From Dermanyssus gallinae (taxonomy: Eukaryota; Arthropoda; Arachnida; Mesostigmata; Dermanyssidae): DNA of 64,000 bases. The DNA is taken from positions 87,001 through 151,000 of the forward strand of contig QVRM01002037.1 of assembly GCA_003439945.1 (NCBI GenBank). Reading direction: 5' to 3'. The notes under the pieces are model-generated. The model ran no database searches. It was not told the origin of the DNA and worked only from the letters and a program-made list of their open reading frames with translations. This document shows, in pieces, positions 53,279 to 62,652 of this stretch. Position 1 is the stretch's first letter, and every line of letters begins with the position of its first letter. The translations under genes were made by a program, and so were the position numbers.

Positions 53279-53300
53279 ACTCAGCTGTGGAGCCGGACGA
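53189..53300. repeat. Head-to-head R2-type 5' ends around (TA)n: near-perfect palindrome
   Basis: Arms of 30 bp (53189-53218 and 53271-53300), TAGTCTCTACTCAGCTG... and its inverse, match at 28 of 30 positions and enclose about 26 TA units (53219-53270). The whole can fold as a long cruciform. Confidence 0.9.
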
Positions 53301-53697
53301 TATATATAAATAATTTAAAAAATAACAAAATTCTCTCTAGACACCTCCAGACCTCTATTAAGCTCCTCCCAATCCAGCGAGCATTTCTCCCCTATAACGG
53401 TACCTTCGGGAATCTTGCGGTTCTGTATGGCACCCTAAACGATGCCAAGTCTGCAGGACGTGAACTCAGACTCGCCTCAATCGACCTTCGTAAGGCGTTC
53501 GACATGGTGAGTCATGACTCCGTCCTGTAGTCACTCCGGACTCGCGGATACCCGGAGGTATTCATTAATTATATCGAACGCTTGTACCTCTCATCTAAAA
53601 CTCTCATAGAATTTGGACTAGAATGTCGCACATTTCGGCCAACTAGGGGTGTTAGGCAGGGAGATCCTCTGTCCCCCCTTTTATTTAATTTAGTTCG

Positions 53698-53974
53698 TGT
53701 AGTGTCCACCACCCCCTGACCGACCGGCGACCGTTACGAGTTCGGCATTCTCTCGCTAAAACAACACACGTCCTCTGCCTGGCTCGCACCAACGACTACT
53801 GACTCATTTATTCTTATGCCTCTTTATATACTCCCGCGCATTTAGTGACTTCCCGCGTCTTCGCTACTGGTGGCGGCATCTTCTATTTGGCGCCATGTAT
53901 TTTCTTTGCTTCGGCATTGCCGCCAACCGACGCTGTCTATGCTCGCGCTGCTTAACGGACACTGCTATCCTACA
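53698..53974 (-). repeat. LTR (3' LTR in element orientation)
   Basis: 277 bp, TG...CA. It shares long identical stretches with 55249-55526, for example CCTCTGCCTGGCTCGCACCA and ATACTCCCGCGCATTTAGTG, with several substitutions and small indels. Confidence 0.85.
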
Positions 53975-54079
53975 TTCTCCCCCCCCCCCCTTCATAGGCT
54001 TGTTTTGAATTCTATCCCGTCTTTGCTCACGAACTCCCGTAAATGGTATGATGTGCGTTTAACTCGCCGTGGACGTTCT

Positions 54080-54940
54080 TCACAGCGGTGCGCTGTCTTC
54101 TTCATGTTCTTCATGTGGCGCACCCGGCGGCGGCTGGCCTTCGTATACTGACCCAGTAGCCGGGCACGACCGCACGAACCTGGTTCCGAATGCCGTTATT
54201 TTTCCGTCTCCGTACTCCTTCGGTTCGTCCACTCGCGCTCGCTCACCCTCATGTGCATCCTTCGCCGCCTCCAGGCACTCGCCGCTGGTCCAACGATCCC
54301 AGCGTTGTCGCTCCTGCACGCCGATGTCTGTCCAATCTGCCGCGTTCGTACACTTCCGGCCGAAATGGCCAAACTTGCCATACTTTCGGCTCCGAACTCG
54401 TGGCTTGTCCATCCGCACGCCTGGCATCCACCCGCCCCGTGTTCTTGTCCTGCCGCCGGCCTTTGTCCGCTTCGCCTTTCGCCGGCCCTTCAGCTTTCCA
54501 CTCCTCCTCGCCTACCCGTACCGTTCTGCGATCCACCTGGCTTCCTTGACGCACCCTTTTACGTGTAGCGCGGCCGTCACGACTTGTTCGACTGCTCCGT
54601 ACTCGTGACTTTTCCATCCGTACACCTGGCCTCCACCCGCTCCGTGTTCTCGCTCTGCCGCCAGCCTAAACCCGCTTTGTTCCGCCGGCCCTCGTTCACC
54701 AACTTGTGTCGTGCTGCAATCCATCCTGGCCTCCGTGACGCACCTTTCCACGTGTAACGCGGCCGCCAGGGCCTGTTCGACTGTCCCGTACTCGCGGCTT
54801 TTCCATCCGCACGCAATCCACCCGCTCTGCGTTCTCGCCCTGCCGACAGCCTTGGTCTGCTTCTTTCCGGCGGCCCTTCGCTTCCCGAATCTCGTTCACC
54901 TACTCGTTTCCTCCTGCGATCCATCTGGCATTCGTGATTG
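54080..54940 (-). pseudogene. Gag relic with about 190-bp tandem repeats
   Basis: Three tandem units (about 54420-54610, 54625-54820, 54823-54940) share, on the plus strand, CCACCCGC(C/T)C(C/T)G, TGCGATCCA(C/T)CTGGC and TTTTCCATCCG. The minus-strand frame near 54395 has SRKYGKFGHFGRKC, a zinc knuckle of the CxxCxxxGHxxxxC type with its first two Cys lost. Repeats encode variants of KSRVRSS...RPR peptides. Looks like a gag nucleocapsid region amplified in tandem. Function not inferable. Confidence 0.5.
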
Positions 54941-55248
54941 CCCCAGAATGAGGTGGCTCCTCAACACCAGGCCCCGAACGTCGAGCTTGCACCTCACCGC
55001 AAGTCACCGCAGTGCCGCTAGGTACTCACCGTTGTATTCACCGGCAACGGCAACGAATTCGTCGTCGGCAACGGCTGATCCCTTACCGTAGTCGCCTCGC
55101 CGTCTTCCTCCGGCTCCGTGACTGGTGCCATTTCTTCCACGGGGTTGTTGGCCGGTCCATGGAAGTCAGAACCGTAGGTGGGGGTGGCAGACCTGTGGCA
55201 TTGTTGCACTGCCTTTTCATTCTTCCGCATCCTGTCGACTGCGCCAGT
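54941..55248 (-). other. Leader region of the non-autonomous LTR element
   Basis: Holds the primer-binding-site-like TGGCGCAGTCGACAGG (55232-55247, minus) and a short acidic frame to about 55018. No pol motif. Confidence 0.5.
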
Positions 55249-55526
55249 TGTAATGTCCACCAACCCCATGACTGACCGGCGACCGTTACGAGTTCGCCAT
55301 TCCTTTGCTGAAGCAGCAAACGTCCTCTGCCTGGCTCGCACCAACGACTACTGACTCATTTATTCTTATGCCTCCTTATATACTCCCGCGCATTTAGTGA
55401 CTTCCCGCGTCTTCGCTACTGGTGGCGGCATCTTCTATTTGGCGTCATGTATTTAGCTTGCTTCGGCATTGCCGCCAACCGACGCTGTCTATGCCCGCGT
55501 TGCTTAACGGACACTGCTATCCTACA
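55249..55526 (-). repeat. LTR (5' LTR in element orientation)
   Basis: 278 bp, partner of 53698-53974. The primer-binding site lies next to it on the minus strand, which sets the orientation of the element. Confidence 0.85.
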
Positions 55527-56314
55527 GTTCGCAACGACTCTTTCAAAATAAGACAACACTAATATCGGGTACCAACTTACTGATGACTTCCGCCTTATGG
55601 GCTTAGCCTTTGCGGATGGTCTCATCCTCCTAGCCTCCACGAAATCTACTCTCCAACGGCTCCTTAATATTGAACTCCTTTTTGAAATCCCGAGGCCTTG
55701 AAATTAATACTAATAAAAGTTTTACTATCTCCCACCTATTTAATAGGAAGGAAGGTAAAATTTTTATTAATACCGTACCAGAATTTTAACGTTGGAGATC
55801 GGCAATTGCCAGCTAAAGGTATGAGCAATCGATGGAGATATCTGGGAGCCGACTTTGACAGCAATGGCAGAGTTGACTCCACCAATACTCTTTAATTTAT
55901 CGACTCCACCAATACTCCTCGATATACTCCTTAATTTACTTAACAGACTCACGATAGCTCCCCTTAAACCCCACCAAAGACTCATATTTTTGAAAGACTT
56001 TTTTATTCCTCGCCTCCTATATAAACTGGTATCCGGTCCCAGACCATCTCACGCACTCCTTAGCGACCTAGATAAAGAGATCAGAAATGTTGTTAAATTG
56101 AAACGGCTTAAGATCGAAAACTTGGTGCCGAACGCCTATCTGTACACGCACTCAGCACACGGCGGTCTGGACATCCCCTGCTTCTAAACTTTATCCCCAG
56201 ACTACGCTTCTCCCGTCTGACAGCACTACAACACTCCACGCACCTTGGGGTCCAATGGATGCTAACCACTGAGCACTTAAAAACCTTGCGAAAACAAGAC
56301 TTCTTTGCGAGCGC

Positions 56315-57109
56315 TTGGGAACTTCCATTGATACCTCTACACAAGAAACCGATAACTGGTCTCAACAACTACACAACACGTTCGATGGGGCACATTTTAA
56401 AACACACGAAACACACTTGGTACATTACTGGATTAGGGGTATGCCCTACCTATCTGGTAAGGAGTATTTAAACCTACTAAAGCTCAGGATCAACGCACTA
56501 TCAACGCGTGCCAGATTGGCCAGGGGACGCCCGGGCTACAACAAACGTTGTAGGCACGGGTGTTATGCGCCTGAGACGTTGGCTCATGTCGCTCAGATGT
56601 GCAATACAACGCACAAACAAACTGTAAAAAGACATGACGACGTCTGTGATCGCGTGGCGCGTCTTCTCCGCCAAAGGGGTCATGAGGTAGTTCGTGAGCG
56701 AGTATTCCGTCGACCGCGCGCACCGAGTCTAAAGCCCGACCTCGTCATAACAACATCAACCGAGGTCTGGGTTTTAGATGCCGAGGTTTGCGGCCCGAAT
56801 AGGGACCTCGCAAAAGCGCGGCAGGATAAGATCACCAAATATGACGTCGAGTTCCTATGAGCGGCGCCCCCCGACCCGCAAAAACCTCGCAGATTCGGAT
56901 CCATCACTATCTCTATGAGTGGTGTATGGGACTCTGAATCTGCGAGTACGCTATTGGGGCTCGGCGTCAGGAAGAGGAATCTTATGGATCTTACCGTTTT
57001 AACGTTGCAAGGAACCTTGAGAATATACCGCTCGCACCGGGTCCATAAGAGCGAGGGCTATCATCAAGCAAGGACACGGACAGCTGAGGTGATCCTTCAC
57101 CTCACGTGA
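56315..57109 (+). pseudogene. R2-type CCHC and restriction-like endonuclease (copy E)
   Basis: After LLKLRINALSTRARLARGRP comes the cysteine-histidine motif CRHGCYAPETLAHVAQMC. The RLE core follows: LKPDLVITTSTEVWVLDAEV (KPD...D) and KARQDKITKYDVEF (K...KY). An in-frame TGA at 56858-56860 is the only break, since the same frame continues with SGVWDSESASTLLGLGVRKR to a stop at 57107-57109, the normal R2-type C-terminus. The enzyme would nick the target site; catalytic residues appear intact. The duplicated copy at 61201 has the same TGA. Confidence 0.85.
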
Positions 57110-57197
57110 CACCTTTTTACCACTATTTTTATTAAGGCGAGCACTGCCGAGTGTGCAAACGTATTGCAAATAATTAATAAATCATCACAATATTTTA

Positions 57198-57240
57198 TAT
57201 ATATATATATATTTATATATTCATATATTTATATATTTAT
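57198..57240. repeat. (TA)n / (TATAT)n tract
   Basis: TA repeat at the 3' end of copy E, degenerating into TTATATATTCATATAT. Four bases longer than its duplicate at 61854-61893. Confidence 0.8.
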
Positions 57241-57998
57241 ATCCGGGTCATTCACTTCGCTTGCTCATCGCGAACATCAAAAAGTAGATAGACCGCCCGG
57301 CAGGGGAACTTAACTTTTTCCTTACGCAGTGTCTCACTGGCCATGGTGACTTTCAGAGCTGTCTTTTTCGTATAGGCAAAGCTCCCTCGGTAACCTGCGT
57401 GCACTGTGCGGACGGCGTCGACGATGACCCCGAGCACACTCTTCTGAAATGCAATGGACTAGAGCAGGCAAGGACAACTGCCATAGCGCTGCTAAGATTG
57501 AAATGGTCAAGAGAAGAAGAAAATAGAGGAGCCAGAACACCGGACCCGCCGAGAAGTAACATGAAAATGTTTGTGGAGTACATATGCAGCACAGCATCAG
57601 GATGAAAGCTGAGCGAGAAAATGGCAACTGCAGTGATGAAAAAGAAAACCGAGCTCGGCAGGTACAGAAGAGATAGCGCTTACAACATCAACAGATGACG
57701 TGGCTTGTATTTAGACGGGTTCGCAGGTGTTGGGACAAGCACGTCGGACCGGTGGGGGAACCCGTGAGTGACCTCGGCCAAATGATCCGGTAGGCGCTCG
57801 CCACTTCTCCTAATGGCTTATAGTACTGTTCTATGGATATCTGGGCGAGTGAAGCTTAAGGGGGGAGTAGTGTTTAGTGGGTACGGGTCTTGGCGGACCA
57901 ACATCTAACCGCTAGGGTCGAGTCCCACACTGCTCGAAAGGGGGGAATACCCCGTACTCGTAGCGTGCGTAAAAGCATTCACCCTCCTCCACAAAAAA
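57241..57998 (+). mobile_element. R1/I-type element 3' end
   Basis: Encodes a C-terminal CCHC motif CVHCADGVDDDPEHTLLKC and downstream TTAIALLRLKW (57390-57605), typical of the end of R1/I-type ORF2. A 3' UTR follows with GTTTAGTGGGTACGGGTC and TCGAGTCCCACACT and ends in A7 (57992-57998). It is 5' truncated at the TA tract. The frame around 57240-57390 is unclear. Confidence 0.65.
57399..57605 (+). pseudogene. R1/I-type ORF2 C-terminal zinc motif
   Basis: CxxC...H...C motif of the form normally found after RNase H or RT in R1, I and LOA elements, thought to bind nucleic acid. Only the last about 70 codons remain. It ends at TGA (57603-57605). The copy at 62053-62259 is nearly identical. Confidence 0.6.
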
Positions 57999-58009
57999 AT
58001 ATATATATG

Positions 58010-59052
58010 TATATTTCTCGCGAGCAGCGTCAAGAGAAACTCAAGAGCGACATCTCAACGGGATCTCTCAATGCATTTAATGTTATTATTCGCAAGCGCT
58101 GCCCAAACGGCTCAAGTCCCAGTGGCTTTGCGGAAGGCTCGATGCTGCGTCCTTTCAAAGATATATACGCCATTTTATCGGGCAGCAAGATATCAACAAG
58201 GAACCGCGGAATTCTCGTGTGGGGCAACAGTGTGGAAGCCGCAAAAAGTCTGCAGTACGACGACGTCTCTACCACTCAACGCAGGCGGGTAAAACACCGC
58301 TCAATAAGGTGATTCCAACATTTAACCGCCCACCACCAGCGTCAGTGTTTTTAGGTTTCAAGGTCCATCCGGTAATACTTGAACCAGACCAGCCAAAACT
58401 GTGCTTTAAGTGTGAAAGACCGGGTCATTTTGCTGACAGATTCACTCTGCGAAGGGCTTGCAAAAAATGTGGCAAGTCAGACCATTTGGCTGCATCCTCA
58501 AGGTGTGTCAACTGCAACGGACCTCACGCGGCTGGTTCCCCCTCTTGCTCACGTTTACCCTACCTTCGTGAGAAGAACCGAATTATCATGGAAGCTAGAA
58601 CCCTCCGGCAGGCACAGACGGTTAATCCCTTAGCAGTTATTACAGAAGAAGCGGAGTGCCCGGTTCCGGTGGGAGACTCTGCACGGGGCGTCACGGATGA
58701 CAAACCGTCGTACGCTGCAATCTTGCGGGGAGTCTCATCGACCCAGGATGGAAGCGCTCCACACGTTTTTTTGCCCAGACCTCGGCGCCTTCCTCGGCGC
58801 AAGCCTACCAGATATAGTAGTAAAATAAACTCGGTCACCCGATTGCGTCCGTTGACACGAAGGGTTCAGAAGCACAAAGTTAAGAAGGCGGCGCCACCAG
58901 GCAGTATCGGAACCACTTTGTCTGACCTGGCAAAAGTGCTCCAGGGTACTAGTCCTGACCTGGCAGCCACACTCACGACGACTGCCAAAACACTAAAGCC
59001 GTTATTAGCTTTGCTGCCGGTAGTCGATAAGCTTAAGAGCTTTACCCTTTAA
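58010..59052 (+). pseudogene. Family-2 ORF1 (gag-like), one frameshift
   Basis: The first part reads EQRQEKLKSDISTGSLNAFN, homologous to the minus-strand ORF1 at 38950, and runs to about 58280. There a frameshift moves the frame to KTPLNKVIPTFNRPPPASVF and on to the knuckles CFKCERPGHFADRF (last Cys lost), CKKCGKSDHLAASS and CVNCNGPHAAGSPSC. A basic region and a hydrophobic end (TTTAKTLKPLLALLPVVDKL) match the other copy. The native N-terminus upstream of 58010 is missing. It ends at TAA 59050-59052. The duplicate at 62.7 kb shares the frameshift. Confidence 0.8.
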
Positions 59053-59054
59053 TG
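59050..59054 (+). promoter_or_regulatory. TAATG stop-start overlap between ORF1 and ORF2
   Basis: The stop TAA of ORF1 (59050-59052) shares its last A with the ATG of ORF2 (59052-59054). Stop-start overlaps support termination-reinitiation in some non-LTR elements (established for SART1). The role here is inferred from position. Confidence 0.7.
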
Positions 59055-59938
59055 GTAGACCACAGCTCCACCGGTAACGTAGCGATGCCACAAAACGTTT
59101 CGGATGACGCTGGGGAGGACCTTAACAGGGTCGCCTGCCCCGTGTGCAATAACAGATATACAAGAAGAGGACTTTCTAGACACATGTCCGCCAGACACCT
59201 CGGCGTCGGGAGCATAGAAGTAGCGCCGACCACTGGCGCATTGGCCACCTCGGAGGAACTAATCAGACACATTCAGACTACTATGCGGCATGCAAGACTA
59301 GTCCGGGTGTTACCTAAGTCAGTTAAGGCATCCGTCGCAGACGAACTTACGAAAGTTTATTAAAGGCCGCCTTTAAGTCGAGGTCTGGCACTCACTGTTT
59401 TCTTTTGTGTCGGTGGTGCTGCGTCTTCCACAAATCCGAAACAACACCCGTTCTTTCACAGTGATTATCAAAAGGAGCCTTCGCGACCTTTCGCAGGGGT
59501 TACGGATTGAGAACATCGTATACCATGAAACTAGGGCTACTACTAGGAGGGACCCTGAGGATGAGATTTGTAGAGGTGTACTCTCCAAAGGAGACGGCTT
59601 TAGCGCCGCCAGGCTTATAGGCTCTGCGGACGATTTATATCTTAGTCCGAAAGCCTTAAATTTCTTTGAGACAAACATCCACAAGCCCCCTTGGACCTTT
59701 GCTTACCATCTCGTCCCGCGAGTATGCTCCCATCCACTACCTCTGGCGACGAAGTACGCCTGACCGTGAGATCCTTCCCCAGGAGCCCTGTAGCTGGTCT
59801 TGACTTTCTTAGGCCTCGACTTCTTCAGGTCCTCCTGTCCGCGGTCTTAGGATCTGTGGCTGACAGACTAGCAGATGCACTGGCTAAGGTTGTAGACATT
59901 CTTTGGTGGAATCTTCCCCTGCAACTTTTCAACCTATT
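59052..59938 (+). pseudogene. Family-2 ORF2 N-terminal region (C2H2 finger and pre-RT domain)
   Basis: Starts at the ATG overlapping the ORF1 stop. A C2H2 finger CPVCNNRYTRRGLSRHMSARH lies at residues 29-49. The frame stops at 59361-59363 after VADELTKVY. Downstream frames carry the next domain: EDEICRGVLSKGDGFSAARL, LYLSPKALNFFETNIHKPPW and, after another shift, TTSGDEVRLTVRSFPRSPVA. The last aligns with TTSGEEVVAAIKSFSRSSAG at 37.7 kb (minus). Cut by the gypsy LTR before the RT. Confidence 0.75.
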
Positions 59939-60120
59939 TGTAGAATCTACGTAGTGGCAATAAGGACAACTCACCGTTCCTGCAACCGTCTTAATCAGCG
60001 CCGACGGTTTATTTCAGGCCAATTTATAGGCATTCCCCCTAGTAGCAGGTAATCCCCCACCGCGGGCGGTGCGCTTCCATCGACCATAGATCATCATGCT
60101 CATCCATCGCATACACTACA
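59939..60120 (-). repeat. LTR of a gypsy element (182 bp)
   Basis: TGTAGAATC...CACTACA with 5-bp inverted ends (TGTAG/CTACA). On the minus strand it is preceded by the purine-rich GGGAGGAAGAG (60121-60131), the expected polypurine tract, so this is the 3' LTR of the element whose pol lies at 60160-61200. Confidence 0.7.
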
Positions 60121-60159
60121 CTCTTCCTCCCTTCACTTTTTGAGCGTTACCTACTACCT

Positions 60160-61200
60160 ATGCTATCTCACATAATCATCCAGATATTTCGGTGTTGCTT
60201 CTGTCCTTCTCGACCGTCTGAACTCCGATTGCTTGGTGCCACTTTCTTCTGCCGAAATGTATTCTTCCGGTTGTTCTTCTGGTTCGATTGTTCCGACGGT
60301 TGCTCTTCTGGTTCCGATTCTTCCTCCCCTCCTACAGGGACCGCCAATTCACCTTGAGTCGCCGTCAGTTGCCTTCCGGTATGTTCGTGAATTGGTGTAT
60401 CACTTCGAGCGGGTTCCAACGGACCTTTCACATTCCATCGCGTTCGCATCGGAGCAGTCACCGGAAGTGCTGTCCCTTCATGTCGAGCCCACAATCCATA
60501 GCCGCGAACAGCTCCCTCCACGAATCCATCCACCCCTGGCCACCAAAATCGCTCTACAGTCGTTGTGTCGCCCGGACAATTCCCCGATGTGCATCGCCGT
60601 GTGCCAACCCGAACTCCTGCAACCTGCACGCCAACGGCAGCCCAATCTTGGCCCCGCGCCTTAGCACTCCCCAAACTTCTGACAACCCATGTACCACTGA
60701 GGGCCACACTCTATCTTTCGGCGAGGGCCTTTTGTGCCGAATCCATCCCCGTACCTGTGCCAGCTCGGAATCCACCCTAGACATCCGTGCGATTTCCCCC
60801 CAGCCCAACGGCCCCACCTCTTCGGTCAAATATGACATCACCATCTCAGCTGCATCGTTCGCTTCGAAATCATCAGCAGCATTTGGTAATTGTGACAACA
60901 TATCCGGAATATGGTTAGATGCTCCCGCGCGGTATTATATGGAAAAATTATATCCCCTCAATCGTTCTACCCAGCGCCCTATACGCATTGGTGCTCTTCC
61001 CGTTCCCTTTTCTCCCAACAACGTCACTAGCGCTGAGTGATCTGTACGAAGCCGAAACTGTCGTCCAAATAGGTATACATGCCACCGTTCTATTGCAACA
61101 AAAAAAAAACACGACAGTGCTTCTTCTCTCCTTGCCGAATATTTTTGCTGTGTTTCCATTAGTTCAGTGATTGCCTTGATATTATCCGTACATGGTGTAC
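60160..61200 (-). pseudogene. Ty3/gypsy pol fragment: RNase H and integrase N-terminus
   Basis: Minus strand from 61200: TDNIKAITELMETQQKYSAR, RWHVYLFGRQFRLRTDHSAL and GRWVERLRGYNFSI are the RNase H core and end (catalytic Asp in RTDH). A single TAA at about 60932 is followed in the same frame by YRAGASNHIPDMLSQLPN. Next comes the integrase zinc-finger region with HGDAHRGIVRAT and FWWPGVDGFVEGAVRGY (60550). The integrase core is missing and a Glu/Lys-rich tail (60350-60170) leads to the polypurine tract. It ends at the duplication junction 61200/61201, so the 5' half is absent. Confidence 0.85.
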
Positions 61201-61766
61201 AACGTTGTAGGCACGGGTGTTATGCGCCTGAGACGTTGGCTCATGTCGCTCAGATGTGCAATACAACGCACAAACAAACTGTAAAAAGACATGACGACGT
61301 CTGTGATCGCGTGGCGCGTCTTCTCCGCCAAAGGGGTCATGAGGTAGTTCGTGAGCGAGTATTCCGTCGACCGCGCGCACCGAGTCTAAAGCCCGACCTC
61401 GTCATAACAACATCAACCGAGGTCTGGGTTTTAGATGCCGAGGTTTGCGGCCCGAATAGGGACCTCGCAAAAGCGCGGCAGGATAAGATCACCAAATATG
61501 ACGTCGAGTTCCTATGAGCGGCGCCCCCCGACCCGCAAAAACCTCGCAGATTCGGATCCATCACTATCTCTATGAGTGGTGTATGGGACTCTGAATCTGC
61601 GAGTACGCTATTGGGGCTCGGCGTCAGGAAGAGGAATCTTATGGATCTTACCGTTTTAACGTTGCAAGGAACCTTGAGAATATACCGCTCGCACCGGGTC
61701 CATAAGAGCGGGGGCTATCATCAAGCAAGGACACGGACAGCTGAGGTGATCCTTCACCTCACGTGA
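61201..61766 (+). pseudogene. R2-type CCHC/RLE, second copy
   Basis: Duplicate of 56544-57109. It starts in the middle of the CCHC motif region (RCRHGCYAPETLAHVAQMC), keeps LKPDLVITTS and KITKYDVEF, has the same in-frame TGA (61515-61517), and continues to TGA 61764-61766. It lacks everything upstream, because the duplication begins here. Confidence 0.85.
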
Positions 61767-61894
61767 CACCTTTTTACCACTATTTTTATTAAGGCGAGCA
61801 CTGCCGAGTGTGCAAACGTATTGCAAATAATTAATAAATCATCACAATATTTTATATATATATATTTATATATTCATATATTTATATATTTATA

Positions 61895-62652
61895 TCCGGG
61901 TCATTCACTTCGCTTGCTCATCGCGAACATCAAAAAGTAGATAGACCGCCCGGCAGGGGAACTTAACTTTTTCCTTACGCAGTGTCTCACTGGCCATGGT
62001 GACTTTCAGAGCTGTCTTTTTTGTATAGGCAAAGCTTCCCTCGGTAACCTGCGTGCACTGTGCGGACGGCGTCGACGATGACCCCGAGCACACTCTTCTG
62101 AAATGCAATGGACTAGAGCAGGCAAGGACAACTGCCATAGCGCTGCTAAGATTGAAATGGTCAAGAGAAGAAGAAAATAGAGGAGCCAGAACACCGGACC
62201 CGCCGAGAAGTAACATGAAAATGTTTGTGGAGTACATATGCAGCACAGCATCAGCATGAAAGCTGAGCGAGAAAATGGCAACTGCAGTGATGAAAAAGAA
62301 AACCGAGCTCGGCAGGTACAGAAGAGATAGCGCTTACAACATCAACAGATGACGTGGCTTGTATTTAGACGGGTTTGCAGGTGTTGGGACAAGCACGTCG
62401 GACCGGTGGGGGAACCCGTGAGTGACCTCGGCCAAATGATCCGGTAGGCGCTCGCCACTTCTCCTAATGGCTTATAGTACTGTTCTATGGATATCTGGGC
62501 GAGTGAAGCTTAAGGGGGGAGTAGTGTTTAGTGGGTACGGGTCTTGGCGGACCAACATCTAACCGCTAGGGTCGAGTCCCACACTGCTCGAAAGGGGGGA
62601 ATACCCCGTACTCGTAGCGTGCGTAAAAGCATTCACCCTCCTCCACAAAAAA
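61895..62652 (+). mobile_element. R1/I-type element 3' end, second copy
   Basis: Duplicate of 57241-57998, with the C-terminal zinc motif at 62053-62259, the GTTTAGTGGGTACGGGTC module and A7. One extra T at about 62036 changes the antisense frame only. Confidence 0.65.

Larger units (their letters stand above)
53698..55526 (-). mobile_element. Non-autonomous LTR retrotransposon (gypsy-type signals, gag relic only)
   Basis: LTRs 53698-53974 and 55249-55526 (TGTA(G/A)TGTCCACC...CCTACA) with the 5-bp duplication GTTCG at 53693-53697 and 55527-55531. On the minus strand the upstream LTR is followed by TGGCGCAGTCGACAGG, a primer-binding-site-like sequence of the tRNA-Ser type used by some gypsy elements. 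A G-rich polypurine run (53975-53991) precedes the downstream LTR. The internal region is only 1.27 kb, with no pol. Confidence 0.85.
53325..56187 (+). pseudogene. R2-type RT, split by an LTR element
   Basis: ASIDLRKAFDMVSHDS (53485), then a TAG replacing Trp at 53528, RGVRQGDPLSPLLFNLV (53645) and the insertion point. Downstream YQLTDDFRLMGLAFADGLIL (55568) shows the active site as ADG in place of ADD. The thumb region 55855-56187 (KDFFIPRLLYKLVSGPRPS) follows after an internal 30-bp duplication (ACTCCACCAATACTC at 55875 and 55903). Not functional. Confidence 0.85.
53325..57197 (+). mobile_element. R2-clade non-LTR retrotransposon, 5'-truncated (copy E)
   Basis: Begins inside the RT (matches 28636 on of the plus copy) and retains the CCHC and restriction-like endonuclease and the 3' tail, which runs into (TA)n at about 57197. 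It is split at 53697 by an LTR element (53698-55526) and resumes at 55527. Multiple frameshifts in the RT. The 3' part from 56544 on is duplicated at 61201. Confidence 0.85.
57999..59938 (+). mobile_element. Family-2 non-LTR retrotransposon, 5' half, interrupted
   Basis: ORF1 (from about 58010), TAATG stop-start, ORF2 with C2H2 finger and the region before the RT. It is cut at 59938 by the gypsy LTR (59939). The RT and RLE are not present in the window on this side. Same family as 35462-39300. Confidence 0.8.
56544..61200 (+). repeat. 4657-bp segmental unit, first copy
   Basis: The sequence from 56544 is repeated from 61201 without interruption to the window end (64000). The unit ends exactly where the second copy begins, the geometry of a tandem duplication. 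Only about eight substitutions and two small indels were noticed over 2.8 kb. See findings. Confidence 0.9.

Noticed and set aside
54069..54608. Plus-strand frames of up to 179 codons in the GC-rich region
   Set aside because: Antisense to the LTR element, whose primer-binding and polypurine signals place coding on the minus strand; openness follows from GC-rich tandem repeats.
60233..61040. Plus-strand frames of up to 250 codons
   Set aside because: Antisense to the gypsy RNase H/integrase fragment, which has clear motifs on the minus strand.
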